Positions 18,218 to 26,547 of a stretch of DNA of 55,766 nt are shown one piece after another (position 1 is the stretch's first letter; every line of letters starts with the position of its first letter). Made by a program: the position numbers and the translations under genes. The notes beneath the pieces were generated by a model, which was given only the letters and a program-made list of their open reading frames with translations, had not been told where the DNA came from and ran no database searches. This stretch comes from Pseudomonadota bacterium (lineage in GTDB: Bacteria > Myxococcota_A > UBA9160 > JADFDR01), in assembly GCA_003353845.1 (NCBI GenBank), contig PIVT01000019.1:1-55766 (forward strand), written 5' to 3'.

Positions 18218-18574
18218 CTAACTTCGCTCACCGCGTTCGATGATAATGCCCACGTCGCGAGAGCCGCGCAGCGCACCGGGCTTACCCAACTTCAAACGCA
18301 ACCACGACACGTCAAACTCTTCGCGCACCAGCTTGGCGATGCCTTCTGCCAGGGTTTCGACCAAGCCGAATTTTTCGTTCTCGACGTAAGTAATGAGCCG
18401 CTTGGAGATGGCTTTGTAATCCAAGGCATCGTCAATGCAGTCTGTGGCCGCCGCCCGGGCCACATCCGTAGCCATCTCGAGATCAATGGTGATGGTCTGC
18501 TTGATCTCTCGCTCCCAATCATAAATCCCAATCACGGTCTCAATGCGGAGGTCTTCTATATATACAAGATCCAT
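18218..18574 (-). CDS. folB: Dihydroneopterin aldolase
   Basis: 118 residues from the ATG at 18574, preceded by AGAAAGGG; an in-frame start at 18619 would add 15 residues that do not fit the family. DHNA converts dihydroneopterin to hydroxymethyl-dihydropterin, the substrate of FolK encoded next. Signatures: MDLVYIEDLRIETVIGIYDWE at the N-terminus (split here by the usual L-x-x-x-x-I-G pattern), ALDYKAI, the active-site FGLVETLAEGIA with its Glu, and the Lys-containing KLGKPGALRGSRDVGI end. It is divergent from tetR, and the 139-base gap between them holds the tetR promoter. Confidence 0.92.
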   Translation of the reverse strand: MDLVYIEDLRIETVIGIYDWEREIKQTITIDLEMATDVARAAATDCIDDALDYKAISKRLITYVENEKFGLVETLAEGIAKLVREEFDVSWLRLKLGKPGALRGSRDVGIIIERGERS

Positions 18575-18679
18575 GCTGCCCTTTCTGCTGCCGCCAGCCC
18601 AGAACGCCCCTCGGGGCATATTTGTATGCTGCTGTTTTTATTCGCCTATTTTAATTTCAGGCCGCTGAAATAAGAGTGC

Positions 18680-18707
18680 TTGACGCGGGTTTACTCACGA
18701 GTATGCT
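18680..18707 (+). promoter_or_regulatory. Sigma-70-type promoter of tetR, predicting a leaderless mRNA
   Basis: TTGACG (18680-18685), a 16-bp spacer and TATGCT (18702-18707) make a good -35/-10 pair. The hexamer is followed by 6 bases and then the ATG at 18714, so transcription should start at or next to the A of the ATG. No Shine-Dalgarno sequence precedes this ATG. Confidence 0.6.
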
Positions 18708-18734
18708 ACTGACATGGGAGTTAGTAACGTACTA
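18693..18734. promoter_or_regulatory. Candidate TetR operators
   Basis: ACTC-AC-GAGT (18693-18702) is an inverted repeat placed between the -35 and -10 boxes. A second one, TAGTA-ACG-TACTA (18722-18734), lies inside the first codons of tetR. Either position would let the TetR protein repress its own operon. Both are short, so this is only suggestive. Confidence 0.4.
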
Positions 18735-19430
18735 CCACCACGACCCGCGCCGCGTCGCAGCGCCCTCATCGCCGAGGAGACCAAGGAACTCATCCTTGAG
18801 GCCGCAGAAACTGAATTCGCTTACTGCGGCTTCGCCTCGGCACGACTGGAGGATATCGCCGAGCGCGTGGGAATCACCCGTGCGGCCATTATTTACCATT
18901 ATGGCGATAAGAAAACTTTGTACGAGGCCGTTTTGGAAGCTGCCTTTACCGCCCTTACCGACAGCATGCGCAAGGAATTGGCCAGCGGCACTTCCCACGC
19001 GGAACGCGTAGAACGCGTAGTCAATACCTGGATCGATGTCGCGGGCAAGCGCCCCACCCTGGCGCGCTTGTACCTGCGTGAAGTCGCCGACGCCCGCGAA
19101 GAATTTCGTCCCGAGGTCAAGCACCTCTTTGACCCCATGTTTGGCTTGATTCTCGAAGCCGTCGAAGAAGGCCAACGGGCCGGCGCGTTTCGCCAATTCG
19201 ATCCGCAGCATCTGATCTCTACCCTGGCGGGTGCCACCACTTGGTTTGCTATCAACACACCTTTACTGGGAAGTCACGTGCCCTTGAGACCGGCTTCCCG
19301 ACAGCGGGACCAGAGTAAGGAAAACACAGACACCGAATCAAACGCGGACGATTTCGCCGCATATCGCAAAGAGCTAATGGGAGTCACCCGTTATCTCTTA
19401 GGAACCTCCGAAACGGAGAAGGAAGGATAA
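18714..19430 (+). CDS. TetR-family transcriptional repressor
   Basis: 238 residues. The N-terminal DNA-binding domain is clear: ILEAAETEFAYCGFASARLEDIAERVGITRAAIIYHYGDKK, where the second part is the helix-turn-helix, seen at residues about 44-68. The C-terminal ligand-binding half includes YLREVADAREEFRPEV and ends in a longer polar stretch (about 195-220, rich in Asp, Glu, Ser and Gln). The KstD-like gene starts 5 bases after the stop, so both are probably one transcript and the regulator is likely autoregulated. TetR proteins of this kind next to steroid or lipid genes often respond to an acyl-CoA or steroid intermediate; the ligand here is unknown. Confidence 0.9.
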   Translation: MGVSNVLPPRPAPRRSALIAEETKELILEAAETEFAYCGFASARLEDIAERVGITRAAIIYHYGDKKTLYEAVLEAAFTALTDSMRKELASGTSHAERVERVVNTWIDVAGKRPTLARLYLREVADAREEFRPEVKHLFDPMFGLILEAVEEGQRAGAFRQFDPQHLISTLAGATTWFAINTPLLGSHVPLRPASRQRDQSKENTDTESNADDFAAYRKELMGVTRYLLGTSETEKEG

Positions 19431-19435
19431 GCGAA

Positions 19436-21133
19436 ATGGAAAATTGGGATGAGACAGTAGATGTGCTGGTTGTCGGTACCGGTGCCGGCGCCATGACCGC
19501 AGCACTCAGCACCTATGACCAAGGTGGAAAAGTTCTCTTGATTGAAAAAGGAGAGCAGTACGGAGGATCCTCAGCCATGTCCGGAGGTGGGCTTTGGGTT
19601 CCCTGCAACCATTTGGCCCAAGAAGCCGGCATTGAAGACACCATGGAAGAAGCCTGGGAGTACATGCAAAACTGCGTGGGCACCGACGTCCCCGTCGACC
19701 GCCAACGCGCCTACATCGACATTGCACCCAAAATGGTGAAGTACCTCACCGAGCACACCCACGTGGATTTCATTCCGCTTCCCGAATACCCGGACTACTA
19801 CCCTCACATCAAAGGGAACAAACCCGGTGGCCGCGCGCTAGACCCCAAGAACTTCGACGCGCGAAAACTGGATGATGAATTCCTCAAGATGCGCAAGACA
19901 CCAGACCAGGAACTCATCATGGGGCGCATTTCCATGACGATTCCCGAGGCCCGAGTTTGCCTGTCCCACACACCTGGTTGGGTGCTCACCATCATGAAGC
20001 TCTTCGGGCGCTACTGGATGGACATTCTCTGGCGCTTCAAATCCAAGCGTGACCGCACCCTGGCCATGGGCAACGCTCTCGTCGGCATGTTGCGCCGCTC
20101 CCTCATGGACCGTGGCATTCCGCTCTGGCTCAAGACACCCGCACGTAAACTCATTGTGGAAGATGGGCGCGTTGTCGGCGTCGAAGCCGAAAAAGAAGGC
20201 AAGACCATTCGCATTCGCGCCACCAAGGGCGTGGTGCTGGCGGCCGGTGGTTTCGAGGCCAATCAAGCCATGCGCGAGAAGTACCTGCCCAAGCCCACCC
20301 GAGCGGAGTGGAGCTCAGCCAACCCCTGGAACACGGGCGACATCATCAATATGGGTATTGAGATCGGCGCGGACGTCGACATCATGGACGACGCTTGGTG
20401 GGGTCCGGCCGTTTGCATCCCCGGCGAAGAGCAAGCGCGCTTCTTTGTCATCGAGCTTTCGCTACCGGGCAGCCTTCTGGTGAACAAGGCCGGTAAGCGC
20501 TATGTCAATGAAGCCGCGCCCTACTGCGACAAGGTCAACGCCATGTACGCGCAAAACTGCCCCGAGGCCGAGACCGTGCCCAGCTATCTCGTCTTCGATG
20601 CTGATTTCCGCAAGACCTATCCCGTAGGTCCACTGCTACCCGGTGCGCAGCAACCCGATTGGTCGGCTCCCAAGAACGTCATGAGTATCATCGAAAAGGC
20701 CGACACCCTGGACGAATTGGCACAGAAACTGGGTGTCGATGCTGCTGGACTCAAGGAGAGCGTGGAGCGCTTCAACGAGTTCGCTCGCAATGGAAAGGAT
20801 CTCGACTTCCAGCGCGGCGACACGGTCTTCGATCAGTACTACGGCGACCTGCACGTGAAACCCAATCCCAACCTGGCCCCTGTGGACACGCCGCCTTACT
20901 ACGGCATCCGCACTTATCCAGGTGAGTTGGGAACCAAGGGTGGGCTTTTGGCCGACGCCAAGGCTCGCGTGCTCAAAGAGTCAGGCGAAGTGATCCCAGG
21001 GCTCTACGCCATTGGAAATTGTTCGTCTCCTGTGATGGGACGAACCTATCCTGGCGCGGGTTCCACCTTGGGGCCCGCAGCGGCCTTCGGTTTCATTGCC
21101 GCTCACGACATCATGGGCAAAGAGATCAAATAG
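19436..21133 (+). CDS. 3-ketosteroid delta-1-dehydrogenase-like FAD flavoprotein
   Basis: 565 residues, the usual size for the KstD / fumarate reductase-type flavoprotein family. The N-terminal dinucleotide-binding site is VDVLVVGTGAGAMTAAL, followed by IEKGEQYGGSSAMSGGG; VVLAAGGFE and the C-terminal YPGAGSTLGPA close the FAD domain. KstD enzymes introduce the 1,2-double bond in ring A of 3-ketosteroids. Other members act on fumarate, flavocytochrome substrates or ketosteroid isomers, so the exact substrate is inferred only. AGGATAAGCGAA precedes the ATG. It is cotranscribed with tetR, and a strong terminator follows 11 bases after the stop. An LLM oxidoreductase and an enoyl-CoA hydratase come next, consistent with lipid or steroid breakdown. 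Confidence 0.78.
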   Translation: MENWDETVDVLVVGTGAGAMTAALSTYDQGGKVLLIEKGEQYGGSSAMSGGGLWVPCNHLAQEAGIEDTMEEAWEYMQNCVGTDVPVDRQRAYIDIAPKMVKYLTEHTHVDFIPLPEYPDYYPHIKGNKPGGRALDPKNFDARKLDDEFLKMRKTPDQELIMGRISMTIPEARVCLSHTPGWVLTIMKLFGRYWMDILWRFKSKRDRTLAMGNALVGMLRRSLMDRGIPLWLKTPARKLIVEDGRVVGVEAEKEGKTIRIRATKGVVLAAGGFEANQAMREKYLPKPTRAEWSSANPWNTGDIINMGIEIGADVDIMDDAWWGPAVCIPGEEQARFFVIELSLPGSLLVNKAGKRYVNEAAPYCDKVNAMYAQNCPEAETVPSYLVFDADFRKTYPVGPLLPGAQQPDWSAPKNVMSIIEKADTLDELAQKLGVDAAGLKESVERFNEFARNGKDLDFQRGDTVFDQYYGDLHVKPNPNLAPVDTPPYYGIRTYPGELGTKGGLLADAKARVLKESGEVIPGLYAIGNCSSPVMGRTYPGAGSTLGPAAAFGFIAAHDIMGKEIK

Positions 21134-21144
21134 TCATGTCCTAG

Positions 21145-21184
21145 AGGGAGGCTTCTCCTAGAGAAGCCTCCCTTTATTTTTTTC
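21145..21184 (+). terminator. Strong intrinsic terminator after the KstD-like gene
   Basis: AGGGAGGCTTCTC (21145-21157) and GAGAAGCCTCCCT (21161-21173) form a perfect 13-bp stem with loop CTA, followed by a T-rich tail TTATTTTTTTTC. It separates the tetR-kstD transcript from the downstream LLM gene. Confidence 0.95.
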
Positions 21185-21258
21185 ATCTTCATGGGCTCGA
21201 CGTGCCGAATGCAAGTCAGCCCGAGCGCACAAAACGTACCTGCCAACCAGGAGCCCTC

Positions 21259-22320
21259 ATGTCCCTTAACGTGATCACGGTGATGATGAGTCCCAAGACC
21301 GATCAGTACGCGGGCAAGGGGGGAGCGACCACGGCCATCGCTGACATCGTCGCCGATGCGAAAGCCATGGAAGACCTGGGCTTTGACGGCATCATGGCGC
21401 CCGAAGCCGGACACGATCCTTACTTACCTTTAGTGCTTGCTGCTGAACACACACAGCGCGTCACCCTCGGCACCAACGTGGCCGTGGCCTTTCCGCGCAG
21501 CCCCATGGTGACTGCCCAAGTCGCCTGGGACTTGCAGAACTTCTCCAACGGACGACACATTTTAGGGTTGGGAACCCAAGTCAAGGCCCACAACGAACGG
21601 CGCTACTCTACGCCCTGGCCTTGCCCACCGGTTCCCCGCCTGCGCGAATACGTGCAATGCGTGCGCGCCATCTTTGAGACCTTCCAAACGGGCAAGATCA
21701 CCAAGTTTGAAGGCGAGCATTATCAGTTCAACATGATCAATGATGTTTTCAACCCCGGCCCCATTGCACATCCTCAGGTGCCTGTCTTCCTGGCGGCTGC
21801 CACACCTACCATGGCCAAGCTCGGCGGTGAAATTGGCGACGGCGTTCTTTTGCATCCCATCGACACCTTCAAATTCACTAAAGAAGTCATCTTGAAAAAA
21901 GTGGAAGAAGGAGCAGCCAAGGCGGGGCGCAAGCGAGAGGACATCGAAATCGTGGGCTCGCCCTTCTTGGTGACGGGCTCCAATGAAGAAGAGATCGAGA
22001 AAGCCAAGGCGGGAGCCAGGCAACGCGTGGCTTTCTACGGTTCCACGCCCACCTACCAACCGGTCTTCCGCTTTCACGGCTGGGAAGAAGTGGGGCAGAA
22101 ACTCCACGCTTATTCCAGGGAACGAAAATGGGCCGAGATGCCCGGACTGATCAGTGACGAACTGTTGAACCAATTCGCAGTGATCGCTACCTACGATGAA
22201 TTGGCAAACAAACTGAAAAAACTATCCACCGGCGTGTTTGATACTGTGCTGCTGGATCTGCCTGCCAAGTTGCGACAGGACCAGGAACGGGTACGCGATA
22301 TTGTGAAAGAACTACGCTAG
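21259..22320 (+). CDS. LLM-class (luciferase-like/F420-type) oxidoreductase
   Basis: 353 residues from ATG 21259, chosen because AGGAG lies at 21249-21253; an upstream in-frame start at 21202 overlaps the tail of the terminator region. It has the TIM-barrel features of the luciferase-like superfamily: AEDLGFDGI-like AMEDLGFDGIMAPEAGHDP, LGTNVAVAFPRSP, LGLGTQVKAHNERRY and PVFLAAATPTMAKLGGEIGDG. It resembles the group annotated as F420-dependent oxidoreductases, but flavin or F420 use cannot be told from sequence. No F420 synthesis genes are in the window. The enoyl-CoA hydratase gene follows 51 bases later. A role in steroid or isoprenoid degradation is inferred from context. Confidence 0.8.
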   Translation: MSLNVITVMMSPKTDQYAGKGGATTAIADIVADAKAMEDLGFDGIMAPEAGHDPYLPLVLAAEHTQRVTLGTNVAVAFPRSPMVTAQVAWDLQNFSNGRHILGLGTQVKAHNERRYSTPWPCPPVPRLREYVQCVRAIFETFQTGKITKFEGEHYQFNMINDVFNPGPIAHPQVPVFLAAATPTMAKLGGEIGDGVLLHPIDTFKFTKEVILKKVEEGAAKAGRKREDIEIVGSPFLVTGSNEEEIEKAKAGARQRVAFYGSTPTYQPVFRFHGWEEVGQKLHAYSRERKWAEMPGLISDELLNQFAVIATYDELANKLKKLSTGVFDTVLLDLPAKLRQDQERVRDIVKELR

Positions 22321-22371
22321 AAAAACAAACGAGTGAAAAACTGCACCAAGCAACAGTGAATGGAGACCCAC

Positions 22372-23199
22372 ATGGCCGAAGATAAGTACATCAAGTTTCA
22401 CATTGAAGATGGCGTCGGCGTCATCACACTCAACCGCCCCGAGAAACTCAACGCCGTTAGTTGGGAACTCGCCGAAGAGCTGGCCGCTAAATTCGTCTCC
22501 CTGCGCGATGTAGATGAAGTACGCACCATCGTCCTCACGGGCGAAGGCCGCGCCTTTTGTGCCGGTGGCGATGTAGACTTCCTCTCGGGTGATAGCGACC
22601 GACCCATGCCCGGCACTTCCGATCCCGACCGCCCGATTCCCCGCTCTCAGCGCAAGACTCCGGGCGGGCCCTTTGTCGACGTGGTCCGACAAATCGTACT
22701 GGTTGAAAAGCCAGTGATCGCTGCCATTCACGGGCCGGCCGTCGGCGCGGGCTTGGGTTATGCCATCGCTTGTGATCGCCGCTTCGGTGACACCACGACG
22801 AAGATGTCGGCCATCTTTACCAACGTGGGTGTCTCCCCCGACTGTGGTGTCTCCTATTTTCTTCCCCGCCTGGTTGGTTTTTCCAACGCGCTCATGTTGG
22901 TTGAGACCGCCAAGATTCTCAAAGCCGAGGAAGCCAAGGAGATCGGGCTTCTCGATGAGTTGGTACCGGAAGGCGAGGATTTCAAAGCCGCCATGGAATA
23001 CGCCAAGCGCCTGGCCACAGGCCCCAGCGTTGCCATCGATATGGCGCGCCGCTTGATTCACATGTCTCAGGTGTGCACCTTGGAAGAGATTCTGGACTAC
23101 GAGGCCGTGGCCGGCACCATGACGGCTTCTAGCTTCGACGCCAAGGAAGGCACCAACGCCTTTTTAGAAAAGCGAAAGCCCGTCTATCGCGGAGTTTAA
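22372..23199 (+). CDS. Enoyl-CoA hydratase/isomerase family protein
   Basis: 275 residues from ATG 22372, with TGGAG 6 bases upstream; the ATG at 22360 overlaps that ribosome site. Crotonase signatures: GVITLNRPEKLNAVSWEL, the oxyanion-hole block GRAFCAGGDVDFL and IHGPAVGAGLGYAIACDRRFG. At the second catalytic position the sequence reads TNVGVSPDCGVSYFLPR, so the usual catalytic Glu of hydratases is replaced by Asp (PDCG). That pattern is common in isomerases and other crotonases, so a simple hydratase call is not secure. A loop of about 20 polar residues (SDRPMPGTSDPDRPIPRS) follows the first oxyanion motif. It probably shares a transcript with the LLM gene. Confidence 0.83.
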   Translation: MAEDKYIKFHIEDGVGVITLNRPEKLNAVSWELAEELAAKFVSLRDVDEVRTIVLTGEGRAFCAGGDVDFLSGDSDRPMPGTSDPDRPIPRSQRKTPGGPFVDVVRQIVLVEKPVIAAIHGPAVGAGLGYAIACDRRFGDTTTKMSAIFTNVGVSPDCGVSYFLPRLVGFSNALMLVETAKILKAEEAKEIGLLDELVPEGEDFKAAMEYAKRLATGPSVAIDMARRLIHMSQVCTLEEILDYEAVAGTMTASSFDAKEGTNAFLEKRKPVYRGV

Positions 23200-23210
23200 G
23201 AGCGCGGGGT

Positions 23211-24710
23211 TTAAGGGCTCATCGCCGGGGAGCGTGGCGCGCAAGGGCGCAAGGCCGTGACAGTAAAAGCGACGCTGGCGGAAATGGGGATCCACCAAGG
23301 CCAGGCGATCTCCAAGCCACCGAGTTGCTCGCGTAATAAGGGATGAAGAAACAAGAGCGCACCCGTCAGGCTGCCCGCCACAATGCCCGCCAGCGCACTG
23401 GCATCATTTCCCCGACTCTTCATCAAGAGCGCCACGGCAAACACGCCCAAGAGCCCGCCGTACAAAATAGTCATGGCGGAAAGTGCCAGGTCGACGAGAC
23501 TGAAGGAAGCGTCCGCGGCTTGCCTCTCAACAAGAGCTGCATGGTATTTAGAAATGGCAATGGCGGCCAGGGCCAACGCGGCACAGCAGGCGATGGATGC
23601 GATTCGCATTCGCTTCACCAAACTTTGCTGATCGCGGCTCGGGGGAAGCACATCTGAGCAAAGCGTCGTCGCGATGGCGCACACCGCCGAGTCGAAGCTC
23701 GACATGGCAGCCGCAAACAAACCTGCAAACAACAAGCCGCGCGCGCCGGAAGGTAGTTCGTTAAAGGCAAAGACCGGGAAGATACGCGCCGTGTCACTGA
23801 TGTCGTAAGCAGGAGGCGTTTGAAACACATAGGCGATGCCCGTTCCCACAAAGAGAAAGAGCGCCGTCAGGGGAAAGTTCAACAAGGCGGAACCCATCAA
23901 AGCCCGCCCGCCCGCGCGACCCGACGAGGTGGTCAGTAAGCGCTGCACCATATCGTGGTCGGTGCCGTGGGTAGCCAGGGTGAGGAAGAACCCACCGATC
24001 AACCCGACGAAGAAAGGCTGGGTACTACTCAAGGACAGTGCGGGAGAGAAAGTGAAAATATCCATACGACCCTGGGCCTGCGCCCAAGTCGCGATATTGG
24101 ATAAGCCACCCTGGGGATGAACCGCCAAAACCACAAGGACGCAAAGTACGGCGGCTACAAATACCACCCCTTGCACTACGTCGGTCCAAATCACCGAGCG
24201 GATTCCACCGACCAGGGTGTACAAGCCTGCGACCAAGGCGCTCAAGACGATGGCCGTGGTGAGACTCAACTGCGTGACGGCGGAAAAGGCCAAGGCCGCG
24301 ATAAAGAGGCGCACACCTGAGGCCAGGATGCGGCCGATCACAAAGGCCAGCGCCGCCAAGGTTCGGGCGCGCGGCCCAAAGCGCTCGTCCAATAAGCCAT
24401 AGACCGTCACCAAGCCCTTTTGGTGATAGAGTGGAATCACAAAGGCACCCAACACCAACTTGCCCGCGAGAGCGCCGAAGGCAAACTGCAAATAAGACCA
24501 GGTGCCGACATAGGCCGCATGGGGTACACCGATAAAGGTCGCTGCCGAAAGCTCCGTCGCCACCATGGAAAACAACACGGCCCAAGCAGGCATGGATCGA
24601 TTGCCCAGGAGTAAATCGTCTGCCTGTTGATGAGAGCGGGCGGCGTACAAGCCCAAGCCCAAGACCACCAAGCCGTACGCCGCGAGCACCAGCGTATCGA
24701 GAAAGGTCAC
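23211..24710 (-). CDS. Sodium:solute symporter (SSS family)
   Basis: 499 residues with about 13 membrane segments. Typical SSS features are DDLLLGNRSMPAWAVLFSMVATELSA-type start (seen at 32-57), FIGVPHAAY, GGIRSVIWTDVVQ (the WTD motif of the family), GTDHDMVQRLL and AGLFAAAMSSFDSAVCA with the sodium-site serines. These proteins import sugars, amino acids, sialic acid or carboxylates with sodium. Its ATG overlaps the nagZ stop by 4 bases, so it is translated together with nagZ; import of an amino sugar or muropeptide product is a reasonable guess but is not shown by sequence. Convergent with the enoyl-CoA hydratase gene (11 bases between stops). Confidence 0.88.
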   Translation of the reverse strand: MTFLDTLVLAAYGLVVLGLGLYAARSHQQADDLLLGNRSMPAWAVLFSMVATELSAATFIGVPHAAYVGTWSYLQFAFGALAGKLVLGAFVIPLYHQKGLVTVYGLLDERFGPRARTLAALAFVIGRILASGVRLFIAALAFSAVTQLSLTTAIVLSALVAGLYTLVGGIRSVIWTDVVQGVVFVAAVLCVLVVLAVHPQGGLSNIATWAQAQGRMDIFTFSPALSLSSTQPFFVGLIGGFFLTLATHGTDHDMVQRLLTTSSGRAGGRALMGSALLNFPLTALFLFVGTGIAYVFQTPPAYDISDTARIFPVFAFNELPSGARGLLFAGLFAAAMSSFDSAVCAIATTLCSDVLPPSRDQQSLVKRMRIASIACCAALALAAIAISKYHAALVERQAADASFSLVDLALSAMTILYGGLLGVFAVALLMKSRGNDASALAGIVAGSLTGALLFLHPLLREQLGGLEIAWPWWIPISASVAFTVTALRPCAPRSPAMSP

Positions 24711-25753
24711 GCAGTGAGGTCTCGAATCAAGGTTTCATGGGCTGCGTAGGGCGGAGAGGCTCCTTCCTTTAATGCGGTCAACTTTCCAACCGCGTAACGT
24801 GCCTTTAATGCCGCAACTCGACGGAGGGGATCTTTCAATTTCTCGGGAGACACCTTTTCCAAGAGAGCAAGCACCGCATCGCGCAAATCACTGCGACTAC
24901 ACACCAGGAAGGCATCGATGCCCGCATCCAAACCACCATGGACCTGCGCCTCCAAGCTATAGTTATCCGCCACCGCTTTCATCTCCAGATCATCACTGAA
25001 GATGACTCCGTCGTAGCCCATTTCTTTTCTCAGCACATCCAACGCCGGTTTGGATAGGGTGGCGGGTTTTTCAGTGTCGACACCGCGAAAAATAATATGC
25101 GCCGTCATGATGGAAGCGACATCGGCGGCCACCGCCGCCTCAAAGGGAGGAAGTTCCACGCTGCGCAAACGCTCTAAATCGTGTTGCAACACCGGCAATT
25201 CCAAGTGACTGTCCGTATCGGTATCACCGTGACCGGGGAAGTGCTTGGCACAAGCCGCAACGCCTTCGCCCTGCATGGCTTCAATAAAAGCCGCGCCATG
25301 GCGGGCAACACGTTCACTTTCGCGCGCAAAGCTGCGGTCGCCAATAATGGGATTGTCGGGGTTGGTGTCCACATCCACCACGGGCGCAAAATCGAGACCG
25401 ATGCCGAAGTCCTTGAGTTCACGCGCCAGACCCCGGGCCACCTTGCGGGTCAATTCCAGGTCATCGCGCTCCCCAAGCTGCCGCATGGGTGGCCACTCGC
25501 TCCAAGGTGCGCGGAAGCGTTGCACTCGTCCGCCCTCTTGATCAATGGCCAATAGCAAAGGCGTCTCGGCAGGTGCGGCGGCCAGCAACTCATGAGACAA
25601 GCTGCGAACTTGATCCGGAGACTCCACGTTGCGCGCAAAGAGAATGACGCCACCGATTTTTCCGGCAGCGATTAAAGCCAATAAATCTACAGGTGCAGAA
25701 AGCCCTTCAAATCCCACAAAGAGTAGCTGTCCAGGTTGATTCTTTTCCGACAT
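24707..25753 (-). CDS. nagZ: Beta-N-acetylhexosaminidase, GH3 family
   Basis: 348 residues from ATG 25753. A longer open frame reaches 25882, but its extra 43 residues overlap trmJ on the other strand and have no family match. NagZ removes N-acetylglucosamine from muropeptides in cell-wall recycling. Signatures: GGVILFARNV, LLLAIDQEGGRVQRFR, the catalytic His/Asp loop KHFPGHGDTDTDSHLELP, SIMTAHI and the nucleophile region GVIFSDDLEM. The lack of a signal peptide in the chosen start fits a cytoplasmic enzyme. The downstream SSS gene overlaps by ATGA. A -10-like TATACT lies 6 bases before the ATG (see separate entry). Confidence 0.92.
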   Translation of the reverse strand: MSEKNQPGQLLFVGFEGLSAPVDLLALIAAGKIGGVILFARNVESPDQVRSLSHELLAAAPAETPLLLAIDQEGGRVQRFRAPWSEWPPMRQLGERDDLELTRKVARGLARELKDFGIGLDFAPVVDVDTNPDNPIIGDRSFARESERVARHGAAFIEAMQGEGVAACAKHFPGHGDTDTDSHLELPVLQHDLERLRSVELPPFEAAVAADVASIMTAHIIFRGVDTEKPATLSKPALDVLRKEMGYDGVIFSDDLEMKAVADNYSLEAQVHGGLDAGIDAFLVCSRSDLRDAVLALLEKVSPEKLKDPLRRVAALKARYAVGKLTALKEGASPPYAAHETLIRDLTA

Positions 25754-25759
25754 GGCCAG

Positions 25760-25765
25760 AGTATA
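25760..25765 (-). promoter_or_regulatory. Candidate -10 box of nagZ, leaderless start
   Basis: On the minus strand TATACT is followed by 6 bases (CTGGCC) and then the nagZ ATG. No Shine-Dalgarno sequence is seen. A weak -35 candidate TTCCCA lies 18 bases upstream. The spacing is the same as in the tetR promoter. Confidence 0.45.
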
Positions 25766-25796
25766 GAGGCTAATCTCCGCCCATGGGAAGACCAAC

Positions 25797-26519
25797 ATGA
25801 CTCTCAAAAATATTCGTATCGTCCTTGTCGAGCCCTGGCACCCGGGCAATATCGGCGCGGTGGCACGTGCCATGAAGGCCATGGATCTAAGCCAACTCTA
25901 CCTGGTCAAGCCCAAAGAGTTTCCTGCTTTTGAGGCCGAGAGGCGGGCCGTCGGTGCAGTGGACACGCTGAACAATGCGGTCGTCGTCGGAACTCTGGAA
26001 GAAGCCGTGGGGGAATGCACGCTCATTATTGGAGGAAGCGCCCGCGCACGAACGTGGTCTCATCCCGTGTTGGGGCCGCGCGAAGCAGCGGTCAAAGCCA
26101 TCGAAGAAGCGGGCCAAGGCGCTCAAGTAGCTGTGGTTTTCGGAACGGAGCGCACCGGCTTGACCAATCAAGAATTGGATCAGTGCACCCATAATCTGCG
26201 CATTCCCACCAGCGCCGAGTTTTCCTCACTGAATCTGGCGTCCTGCGTACAAATTGTCTGTTATGAATTTTTCATGGCTTCCTTGACCGACTCTCCATTT
26301 ACACCCGAAGAGCACGCCGACTATGCCAACGGCAGTGAACTGGAGTACTTCTACAAGCACATGGAAGAGGCCTTGGATCAACGCGGCTTTATCCCTCAGG
26401 ATAAGCGTGAATCCACCATGCAAAAACTTCGTAGATTTTTTGGTCGCGCACGTCCCGAAAGGGGGGAGCTCAAGTTACTGCACAGCTTGATTCGCCTGAT
26501 CAAAGGCAAGCAGACTTAA
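25797..26519 (+). CDS. trmJ: tRNA (cytidine/uridine-2'-O-)-methyltransferase TrmJ
   Basis: 240 residues, normal for TrmJ, a SPOUT (knotted) methyltransferase that methylates the ribose at position 32 of certain tRNAs using SAM. Signatures: IVLVEPWHPGNIGAVARAMKAM at the start (read in two parts: VEPWHPGNIG and ARAMKAM), VVFGTERTGLTNQEL and the knot region IPTSAEFSSLNLASCVQ. The C-terminal helical extension (about 165-240) is also typical. It is divergent from nagZ with 43 bases between starts, and its start follows GGGAAGA. A related TrmH-family enzyme is the only realistic alternative. Confidence 0.9.
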   Translation: MTLKNIRIVLVEPWHPGNIGAVARAMKAMDLSQLYLVKPKEFPAFEAERRAVGAVDTLNNAVVVGTLEEAVGECTLIIGGSARARTWSHPVLGPREAAVKAIEEAGQGAQVAVVFGTERTGLTNQELDQCTHNLRIPTSAEFSSLNLASCVQIVCYEFFMASLTDSPFTPEEHADYANGSELEYFYKHMEEALDQRGFIPQDKRESTMQKLRRFFGRARPERGELKLLHSLIRLIKGKQT

Positions 26520-26547
26520 TCTTGCCGACCGAGCCGCCGGACTTTCT

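Noticed and set aside
18575-18619. Longer N-terminus for folB
   Set aside because: The extra 15 residues do not match dihydroneopterin aldolases, and AGAAAGGG lies before the ATG at 18574.
25754-25882. Longer N-terminus for nagZ
   Set aside because: It would overlap the trmJ start on the other strand and adds 43 residues outside the family pattern.
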